Source of the DNA: Sphaeroforma arctica JP610
Taxonomy: Eukaryota > Opisthokonta > Ichthyosporea > Ichthyophonida
DNA length: 32,744 nucleotides
NCBI RefSeq assembly: GCF_001186125.1
Contig: NW_014039738.1
Coordinates: 7,501 to 40,244 of the forward strand
Reading direction: 5' to 3'
Each line of letters opens with the position of its first letter. Within the stretch, counting starts at the first letter, position 1. The notes under the pieces were generated by a model that saw only the letters and a program-made list of their open reading frames with translations, ran no database searches and was not told the origin of the DNA. This document shows, one piece after another, positions 1-11,300 of this stretch. The position numbers were made by a program, and so were the translations under genes.

Positions 1-253
1 AAAAGGTGCCATCAAGCTCATCTTTTGCACGCGATGAGACGAGAGCGGTTTTGTTCAAGGACATCCACTTCGTCTTCGGGAGTAATAATGATCCAAATAA
101 AGAGTTTGTGCTTTTGGCAGGAGCGGAGATGTCGACAATTCGTGACAGAGGTGTCAATATGGACAAATTGTCTCAAAATCCCAACGTACGTGTGGTGAAA
201 GACGCACCCAACCCCGCAGGAAAACTCGGCATCATGAAGCGCAAGCTGAAAAA
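1..253 (+). CDS. NBN: Nibrin exon: start of BRCT2
   Basis: The reading frame begins at base 3 and is already open at the window edge, so this exon or gene continues upstream. It encodes [11 protein letters not shown] and LLAGAEMST, a BRCT-like beta-strand and glycine turn, then a basic helix [10 protein letters not shown]. The chosen donor is AAAAA|GTATAA after base 253 because it leaves phase 2 and joins the next exon without a gap against the animal BRCT2 helix. A GTGATA donor after 262 has the same phase and cannot be excluded. A consensus-looking GTACGT at 186 leaves phase 0 and leads to an early stop in the next exon. Confidence 0.7.
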
Positions 254-314
254 GTATAAAAAGTGATACGTGAATACGTGCATACATGCATAAACACGCA
301 CACTTCGCACACAC

Positions 315-372
<58 letters not shown>

Positions 373-3300
373 GTTGGTTTTGCATGCCGCTATGCATGAA
401 TCAACTGCCTTGAAGTCTATGGCGCACTGTTTGCAAGAAACTGTGGTTGAATTGCTACGTATTGTCTGTTAGTGCACGAACCAGTTTCTACGTGGTACCA
501 ATGATCTCGCATGGTCAGAGAGTTGAAAGTTGTGTATAAACGGTACTATTCTTAGGTAGGAAAAGGTACTTTAGCAAGAAACAATACCGAACCGCGACAT
601 TGCTTTCCAGATTCGGATAAGCGATTTTTTTCACTCAGAACTTACCGAATAAGTGTCATTATTACACCGCATTCTATTCCGAGTTGGCCACACCTATTCG
701 TCTTGTCTTCACACACGCTATTATTGCTAAACGATATATTGTATACCTTTCGCACACGCAGTTATACCCCAAGAATCGAATCCACAGCCGAACACACATG
801 CATAATTATTTTTCAAGCCATATACTATGTGAAAGTGTGTATGTATGCTCAATCAAAGTCTAAGCAGCCCTGCACTGCTTCCTTAGATTCAAACGACGAT
901 TGATCAACAATGAGGAGATCACCCGCGCCATTATCCTGTGCAGCACCGAACGCTACTGCAATCCGATGTAAGTACAACTTATGTTTGTAGCGGTAGCGCA
1001 ACTATACAAATAATCGCAACCATTGTCGTAGATTCAGCACTTTATCTTCTTGAAGGTTAAAATTGTTATATTTTATCGGTGTAAATGTGAGTTCGGTGAT
1101 GATATGTTTTTGTCGAATATCGTAGATGCTGAACGGGCACTTTTTACTGTGCTTATGTCTCGCTTACAGCTAAAACCGAGCTTGTGTATACCAGGATTGG
1201 TAGATACAATTTATCACGTGTAGTAGGATACTCGTGCGTATATCTGTGGCCATATCCCCTAAACCGCGTCACACGATCAGTTGTAGGTAAGCTCGCATGT
1301 ATTGTTAGATGTGCGACAACTTCGCTCATAGTCACAGGAGAGTATTTGTGTGTATTCTAATATCTGTATTCAGATAGTATTTGCGATCGTATGTATTTGT
1401 GGATGTTTTAGGTTCCTCTGCATGTGCTGTTACTTTTGTAATCCATCAACATATATACTAGTATATTTACACGAACGTTATCGTGAATAACGACCGCACA
1501 CATATTGCATGCTACGCGATTGTTTGCTTTGTATACTAATATACATCAATTATCAATACAATCATACACATACACAGATATATATATCCTCACACAGCTG
1601 CATATCGACCAATCATCCCCACATGTACGTACAGAACTCTGAGATACAGCGTTGCTTCCTCTTTCCCCCGCTAACATGTACATATACACATACTTGCAGT
1701 ACTCTGATGTATAGCCTTTTTTTTCTCATAGCGCTCCTGAACCGAATCCCGAAGGAGATACCATGCAAGCCTCTCGCCCCTGCCACGCCAACACATTGAG
1801 CAGCCCACCGAGCAGAAGAGAAGTGCGTGATGAGGTAATGTAGGAATTTTAGCAGAATCTTTGTATACCAATTAAATGTACGTATTCATGGTTGTGCATT
1901 TGTACGATCAAGCCATGACTCTGTTCAGTCCACCGAACAAAAGTGAAGTGCGAGATGAGGCAATGTACGAAAGCATGGCAGCATCATTGTATAATAATAA
2001 AGTATAAGTATTTGTGGTTGTGCATTTGTTCGAGCAAGTCAAGACACTGAGCAGTCCATCGAACAAAAATGAAGTGTAAGGCGAGGTAGTGTAAGACAAA
2101 TTCATAGCATGAGTGTCTAGCATGCATATTCACCGCTCCACATATATGCGGTTAGTACAAGGACATACAGGATGGTTCGTATCACATACACACAAGCTTA
2201 ATTGAAGAGGTGCAATCGAATTTCATCACCGATGTGTCTGGTTGCTTATTCGCGTCTGTGATCACGAACGGTTATCGTAGTACGTGTGGAAATTCAGATT
2301 TGCTTAGGGAGGAGCTTTACCTGTGACCTACATATATATGGGCCCCTACGTTTACTTCCTACTATTTACATCATAAGCACTTTGTATTGCTATGTATACT
2401 ACTACCCTGTGCAATTTGATTTGTGTATCGTTTTGAATGGCACACAATTATAGTTGAGTTTTTTTTTTTAAATACATACAAAGTAGCTGTTGATGTGTGT
2501 ACCATTGCCTCCTTACAGATATATCGTATATGTATCATACAAATACCCATATATTAAGGTAAATATGGGGTGGTCTAAATATGCTCACGGCTTTTATATT
2601 ATTAAGTGTGGTGCAATACGAACTCATGAGTATATACACCGCACATATGTATGCACATTCTGTGTACGTCTGTCAACCGTCATTTGCATATATACACGTA
2701 CGCTGGGAGGAACAATTGTCTGGGGAAGCTGTGTCCGTATTTTCTCTGTTGTAGATCAAACGCACACCCGTGCGTATTTTCAACAAGTGTGCTGGTATCA
2801 GCATTTGTATACACATTCGGTCCGTTAACTCTTGGTGATACTTGACTTCCACGACTGCGACGATATATGTGCTGCCAGTGAGCTGCATGTGATTTATGAC
2901 ATTCTTCGCCTATTCTGATATCGCTGTACGGGTATAAACCATAGTAAGCATAAGCTCAGGTGGAGTTTTTGCCTTATATATATATTTATATATGCACAAG
3001 AACCGTTTCAATGTGACATGTTGCCTGACAGAAAATATCGCTTGTGCTATTGTTACATACAGGTGATAGATGTTGACTCCTTCATATCGCGGATTCCCGA
3101 AACGCAGCTAGACAAGGTGAGTTTTGTCCAAAACATCGCCGAATGCTTTACTGTGCCATGTTATTTCTCTTGTGGTAATCATTTATTGGCCATTGAGCAC
3201 ACATGTCATGATGGAGAGATACTTCACAGTTGTATAGTCAATTTAGTGCCTTTTTGTTCTCTTGTAGTACTATAGTAATCATCCATTTGTCATTGAGCAC

Positions 3301-4063
3301 ACATTTTATAAGGGAAGCGATACTTCACAGTTGTATAACAAATTTAGTACCTTTTTCTTCTTTTGTTTTGGCACGAACTTTCTCCTTTTTCACCACATTT
3401 GTTTATGTTTCTTCATGCTTATCCCGTCCAGAGCTCAATCGACGCCTGCATGGCTTTACGGATACCCGAAACACTTCCGGAAGACAAAAACGTAATAGAC
3501 CTAGAATCAGATCCAAAATCAAAATTAGAAACTAAACAAGGTCCTGAATCCGAGCCTACACCCGAGGTATATCGTGAGATTTGTAAGAGGTCTGCTTTAT
3601 TTTTTTCTTTAAATATAGTGCAAATATCATCGAATGTTGTATGTTCTACTCAATCGGGAATCTGTTCCAAGCCGAATCGGACACATTCTCTATACCTGCT
3701 TAGCATTCTGCTATGTGTAACAAAGTAATCTAATAGCTTGTATCGGTACTCGATACTCGTATGAGGCTTATTTTGTTTCAGCTGTGATGGCTAATACGGC
3801 ATGAGTCACTGTGTTATTGCATATATCTCTTGGGTATTGTGTTTAGTTGTTGTGCAGGTATGTCATCGAACCAGAACGGCTGTATTGGTTTACTATTGGC
3901 GCCCCAATTAACAAATGGTTATCTATTGTTATCGTACGTGACAATGCACATAACTGAGAAAATGAATATATATGTTGCGTTCGCGGTTCATATACATATG
4001 GGCGCATATGCATATGTATATATGTATATATATATATATATATATGTATATGTATATATATAG

Positions 4064-4115
<52 letters not shown>

Positions 4116-4276
4116 ATGTATATATACATATATATATATTATGTATATGTAAATATGTATATGGACGTATGTATGTATGTATGTATGTATGTATGTATGT
4201 ATATATGTGCATGTGCATATATATAAATATATATACATAGAAGTATATATATATATATATATAGAAGTAATATATG

Positions 4277-4344
<68 letters not shown>

Positions 4345-7280
4345 GGATATGTATGTGCATATATGTATACGTACATGTGTATATTATGCACACACAGTGG
4401 ACCTAATTTACATCTGAACGACTTGATGCGGATTCCTCACATAGAACCATGATTGGTATCAGCTGTTTGACGACCACGTACATCCGAAGGTCCAAATATG
4501 GATATGCTGAGTTGTGTGAAATGGTAGTAAGAGTTTACCGCAAACCAAGCATGACCACTTCAGATATGCGTATACTACTTGACACCCGTATTGCACGTAT
4601 CTCGTTGCATATCTTTGCAGTTCCTGCACGCACATACATGTGAGATCCCGCTTGTTTGTTTCCCCCCAGAATCGGCGAGCAGTGTATTGTATTGATCACA
4701 CTTTGCGTACTGCACGACATACATAACGTCATCGGCGTTCTACTTGATGTGTATGAGCAACCCGAACGGCATCGGCGGCATTCTATACAAGTACACTACA
4801 ATACTTCTGTGTATGTGTGTGCCCCCAACGATACGAGGACAACTACCTACACCCCGGGATACAAAAATGTTCATAGATTTTGCCCAAATATCTACATGGG
4901 ATACTTCCCTCCAAAATACAATTATACTAAACATAATTTACATATCGGTAATGCAGCGGAGGACTCGGGCGTCGACCCGTCACACGGCAGAAAAAGCCAA
5001 ATCAAGCAATAAGACCAAAAACTCGGCTGAAAAGGGAACAGAAAATGCAGCAGAAACCAAGCGCACGCCATTAGGACGTGGGCGCAAACGTGTACACAGT
5101 GAAGCGGAAGAGGAAGTCTTTCCCGAGGTAAAATTTCCGTGCCGTAAAATGAAGTACACGAGAAAGTTATTCTATAAATATAACAAAATGAGTCCAATTA
5201 CTTTAACTTAAAACTTGACTCTGAATTTGCGCTAGCACCGTCCGCCCCCGCCCCCTCCTGACGCATGTAGCTTAGACTTGTATTTTAACTCGTAAGAGCA
5301 CGCATACGAGGCACACACCTATGGATATGTACACGTTAGCACGTTCTTGCCTTTACCTCGTGCATACATGACATATATATTCCACCTAGTCTTTTTATGC
5401 ACAGCTATTTACACGTATTCTATTCACTCGTTATCTAGGGCGATCCTTCCGAAACCGCACGAGGTGCATCAGCTTTGACATCACCACCACCAAACAAGGC
5501 TCAGAAGCGCAACACGCGGGAGCAATCTGGCGGTGACGAGGACATATCCAAGGCAACCGCCACGGAGGACGCAGACTTGTTGGCCAATGAAACTGAAGAG
5601 AAAGCGCACCCAGCTGCTACGGCCAAACCTGATAGGACAACAGCAGGTATGGTGGAAGTTGGTGGCCCTGTATGATGCAGGCTGTGTTGTTATCTCTGGC
5701 GTTCGTATTTAATCCGAGCGTGCTCATGCATGGGGAATGTATATATGTGCTGCTGCTGAAGTGTATTTATAAGTAGTTGTGAAGACCTTTGACAAGCTAT
5801 CCAGGCCTAACCTTCCGGGTTCATATTTGAATAGTTAACCTTTAGAGGCAAACATATCATTGTACGAAAGTGAACAATATATTAACGAAACGCAAGCATC
5901 GTGCACCTGTGGCCCAATCACAACCCCGCCCATTCCAACACACACACACTGCTTCCCCGGGCAAATCGACCTGGGATTACGTTTCACACGACAGCTATAC
6001 ATCAAAGATCTAACCAAACTTTTGCAAATCTCCATCCCGAATCATTATCCCAAATTGACTGTAGATACCTCCAAGAAAGAAGCTAGACGATCAGCGTCAC
6101 CGCCACCCCAATTTTTCGCACCACTTGCGAAATCCGATTTTGACAATTTTGTGGTACCAGAGCCAACTTTACGGTTAAATATAGACTGCCAAAATAATAG
6201 CACGACCCACGCTCCAGGGCGAGCAAAGGTAATTTTACCTTATGTGTACAGTTATGTACCTTGCGTGTGTATACAATTATGTTTTATTCCATTCTAATAC
6301 ATAACCTTGTACGTGTAGACGAATCTGCTTCGCTGGAACTCAAGGACATCTATCGTATGTACATGAGGATACATGGCAGGATTCTACTGGTAGATCCGTA
6401 GTGTGTGTGCAACGTAGGTTTCATGTATATTTTGGCGGAGCTGTGACTGTAGTGGTACAAGTCAATATTCTGCAGCAATTCTGTACCGTATACCTCGTCA
6501 CATTTTTCTCCAAAAATTTTCCAAATTTCTCATTTAATCGAATCAGGTGCCGCCTCACCAACAAACTAGAATCGAAAGCAGACCGGGTGTGATGGATTGT
6601 ATTACCGTCATGTCCTGCCCACGTTCCTCGCCACGTTTCTTACTATATTCTTCTCGATATTTACTACCACGTTCCTTATCTATATTCTATCAGCCGCTGT
6701 CCCACTCACGAACCAAAATTAAAAGCAAACCGAGTGTATTGGATCGGATTGTGGACATGTCCAGTGAGCTGTCGCACTACGAACCATACGTAGCGGCGGT
6801 GATACAGAGTGTGGCTATGGGAGACATCCCAGCAAGCCAACCCATGCAGCACAGCCAAGCGCCTGCAGAAGGTGTGTACCTTGCTGTAGTGTACGCCAAG
6901 CTATTGTACAACTGTAAATCTTATAGAAGGTTGGTGGTTCTTAGAGAATGTTACCGGGTTATCCAATGCGTTTTTATATGATTCAGACAGTCTCCAATGA
7001 GAGTCTATATGATTCAGTCAGTCATCACTACAAACATCATACTCTTACGTTACTATGCAGGCTAATCATCGCACTGCAGCTTTCCACTACTGAATGTTGT
7101 ACGACAATTGGCTGACTATTATAGTATAGAAGTACGCTCAGTGACAACATGTGATGTCGGCATGTAGGAGCACTTAAAAAGTGAATTGTGTGAGTATGCT
7201 CCGTATGCCCGTCAGTATGTACGTGTAATATTATTACCTATCGGTGTAATTATGCACACACGCACATTATTTTATATATA

Positions 7281-7311
<31 letters not shown>

Positions 7312-8312
7312 GTGTTTGTATGTATGCATGTGTAATATATATATATATATATATATAATATATGTACAATACATGGCGATGCGTGTTCGACTAGACTAAT
7401 AGACAGCTCTGTGATGTTTTCATCCATTGGAAATATATGTGTTTGCTTGTATAAGTTCTTGACACGTACATTTGTGCTCGCATTTTTTTTGCATATATTG
7501 ATCACGCATGTGGAATTGATGACCAACAATTGTAGTTATATAAGTACATAGAATATGGCGTGTCGATTTTTGAAAACCCTGCAACCCTATATCTTCGGGT
7601 ATGTATGAAAAATCATAGTACGCGCATATTGTACATAAATATTCCTAAATGCACATGTCAGTATAATTCAATAAACGGGATGTTGAACCACCTGCCAACT
7701 CATTATATACTGGCGCATTTATCTGTACACAAGCATGTACACTCACAAAAGATATAGTGTATACTCTCATATACTTACATACACCTCTATACCCACTTTC
7801 TAAATTTCAGTTTCGAATGTCACTACTCACACATTGCTCAAACGTCGATCCTCACTCACATGCCTGTACCTCTATACGAGCTTGCTTAACTTCAGTCATA
7901 CATGTATGTATCCTTCCAGACGTGGGTGCTAGCACGCAAAGGCGTGACGGCTCGCGACGTGCGGTATTGACCGAATTTGCGCCGTTCCAGCCTACGAACA
8001 CCTCACCGTTCGCACTACCCGAGTTACCTAAGGGTACTGGGCATAATATGCAGGCAAGTATTCCGCTCGTGTATTAGTTGAGATTATTTTTAAGTCCCCA
8101 TTGACACGCGAAAATAATATTTCAGTTAGCGCATGTGCATGTGTATTTCGTTGAGGTATTAATCGAGTCTATCAAAGTCTCCGGTGAATATGCGAGTATA
8201 AAATATCATTTGGCGCGTGTGGAGGCCTCTGGGTATGCATTTTGTCACTTTTTAAACATCGTGAATCTGGGAAGTGCTGAAATGCCCCATATATGATTTA
8301 CATACTGATGTG

Positions 8313-8388
<76 letters not shown>

Positions 8389-11300
8389 NTATATATATAT
8401 ATATATATATNTATANNNNNNNNNNNNNNNNNNNNGTGTGTGTGTGTGTGTGTGTGTGTAATACTCGATCGATACTGCAATACATTTGCAGCGAATATTC
8501 GTCACACCTTTGGCTCTCTACATTGAACGTTCGTATTCGATAAGTTAAATCATTGTGCCCGTATACACAGGACGGGACTGGTGTGGGCACCACTGCACAG
8601 AATACTGCAAAAGGCAAACACAACATTACAAAGAAGAAGCAAAGCGGTGGTTCAGAGGCGGTGGCGAACATGAATATTGACGCCGCTGATATCAGGTGAG
8701 AGGAGACGAGTGTGTTGTACATTGACTATAGTTTGGTTTAATAGGAGATGATGTTTACCTAGTACCTTGGCAATATATGAAAATAGATTTGATGTTTGTA
8801 GATCAAGATTTTTTTTGGTTGTCCGGGTCAGATGGACAGGCAAACACGGATTGAGGACAGCCGAACTTTCGTTGTATGAAAACAGATGTGTTTTAGATGA
8901 CAATTAGACTGTATATGAATTGGTGGGTTCGAAAAGGCAGCTGATTCGAATAAAGTGTGGTGACTAGATTGAATAGTATGTGAAATTAGGGCCACACGTG
9001 TTGGAGAACTGAGATCGCGCCTGTAGAGGCGAATGGATTTCGATTGATTTGGATTAGGTACACACACAAAAATGCTAGTTGCCGATTTATATACTTCTCA
9101 AATTGAAGAAGGAGAAAAATTGGCCAGATTGCAGCCGTGGCTGAGTTGTTCTGAATCTGATTTTCGTTGCTTTCAGCTTCAATCTATATACTAGACCTTT
9201 CCTATTGACGATCTACTTCGGAGGCTATTTGCTAAGTATACTGAATTTCCTTTCAGATCGTTTACCCGTACACACGCTTATATATATCTATATCCATCCG
9301 TGTATATATAGACCCATGTATATTCACATTCATACACTTTGCCTCCCGCACTCGTCATTACACCCACGAATATATTTTTCCATACATATGTGCGTCAATC
9401 ACTGATAGACGCGCGTTTCATCTGCACATGAACTCACACAAACATTTCACGCTGTGTACGCTTATTTTTGGCTTCTCTACACTGTGACCATTTCACCAAC
9501 ACATGCGCATATACATCCACGCAAAATTATGCATGCACACTTTAACCTTCACATACACCTACGCCCAAATACATTCACTTACACCTATGAACACATGCAG
9601 AAAAGAATATACACACTTACGCACACCTTATACACCACCACTTGCTCCCGTATATGTACACACGGTTTACACACACAAACGCCCATTTCTCGCCCAATCC
9701 ACGCTTAAGCCCGTTAGCACTTGCGCACACTTTTAAACTCTGCTAGGGATTCGGTGCTGAAGGGTGGCGTGGTAGAGGATGAGTTCGAAACCCTCGCGAA
9801 CAACTGCTGGCGCAGGGAGAAGACTGTTGTGCCAAGCGACCACGACACTCTGGCCCTGAGCATGGCCAATAGGTGTGTCGGTGTGTCGATATATTGTTTT
9901 AGTCAGTTTGCCAGTCTGTCACTTCAGTTTGACGGACCTTTAAAATTACTATAAAATCGCACGAGCTGCATGACAGATGTGTTGGGTGTGGACACAGGAA
10001 TAATGTAATTGATGAACAACAGTGGTGTTGCAGATATATGGGACCGTTTCGTTTGGCTCGGACTGTACGCACGGGATGCAGCTACGTGCTTCATAGCAAG
10101 ATAGAAGCAAATCTAAGTGACTAAACACATTCTGAAAAAGAAAATGCTTCAATCAGTTGAGACAATGCAACACGCGCACATGTTCAAAATAAAATCAGCT
10201 CATACGGGGAAAGATACGGGTATACAGACACACATGCGCCACCCAAAAGAATGCCACAACTGCACGTATACGTTTGCATCCGTACATACGCACGTTCACT
10301 GATATATACACGCACATCTGACGCCATACCTGCATGCAACGGCTATAAGTTCACGGCCAAAATCGTTGGATCGTGATTGACACTGCAAACCCCAATACAC
10401 ATGCAATAAATGACAATAAAACCAGCCTGGTCGTATGCACACATAGTTCTCGGATAGGAAAACAGCGTATACCATAAACACGTGGATGTGCATGTATTTG
10501 TGTGTAAAGATATAAGCCTGCACCCTGGACATGCAGCACATTCACACCCCACTATCGTACACAGGTACTACATCTACCAGACAATCCCAGGAAATGTCAA
10601 TAATGACTCGGGGGTGAAGGTTTTCAAAAAGGTACAGAAAGTTCGTGTATTTCTAAAAATGCGCATTTGTTGTGTTTGTGTTCGCGAAAACAAGATTGCC
10701 ATTAGTTGTCGCGTATTTTTCAATAAGAAATACGTATTTGTGCGTAGTATATTACTTCACTTTTTCTGTTTAATTATCTAAATATAAGTATGTATGTATA
10801 TATATGAGTGTCTTTGGCCAGTTAAGGGTCTTGTGTGTATGTGTCTGTACACCAAAGTTGGTGTGCGCGAGTTGCATGTCTTTGTCTGGTTATTTCTACT
10901 GATTAATTACACACTACCAGTAGTGCATTATGAATGCTCAGTATCTGGTTGCCTTTACTGTTAATTAATAAAGTATCGAAATTGCTAAATATATGGTTGC
11001 CTGTAGAGAATGAGCACACTACTACTAGAGTATTACGAGTGCTTGATATCTAGTTGCCTGAGTGTAATTCGGGTTGTGATTTTGAGGAATTCATGAAAAT
11101 TCAGCTGTTGAGTGTTCCCGTTATGTGCTTTTGGGTTGTTGTGTTTGCCTGAGCCAGTCTGTGGTATCGTTGTGTATGAGTGCTATCAATCGTGTTTTAT
11201 TATGTTACGACTACATATTGCAAGATCTTATAGAATCACCAAGAACGTACGATATCGTGTATGTACATATATACATACATATAACATACATATAATAATA

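Noticed and set aside
263-472. Open frames over GT/TA repeats (also at 3830-4450, 7272-7529 and 8274-8722)
   Set aside because: They translate to Cys-Val, Tyr-Ile or Thr-His runs. They are microsatellite artefacts inside introns.
2490-2888. 112-aa and 71-aa open frames on both strands
   Set aside because: Tyr/Ile/Thr-rich, no domain. They lie in a nibrin intron and match no splice phase.
3050-3200. CRISPR-like or bacterial operon features anywhere in the window
   Set aside because: Introns, poly(A) signals and retroelements show eukaryotic DNA. The tandem repeats lack regular unique spacers.
4449-4732. Possible extra nibrin exon near 4,672 (acceptor TTTCCCCCCAG)
   Set aside because: The acceptor is good, but no phase-consistent donor gives a sensible exon before a stop. 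The flanking exons already join in phase 0.
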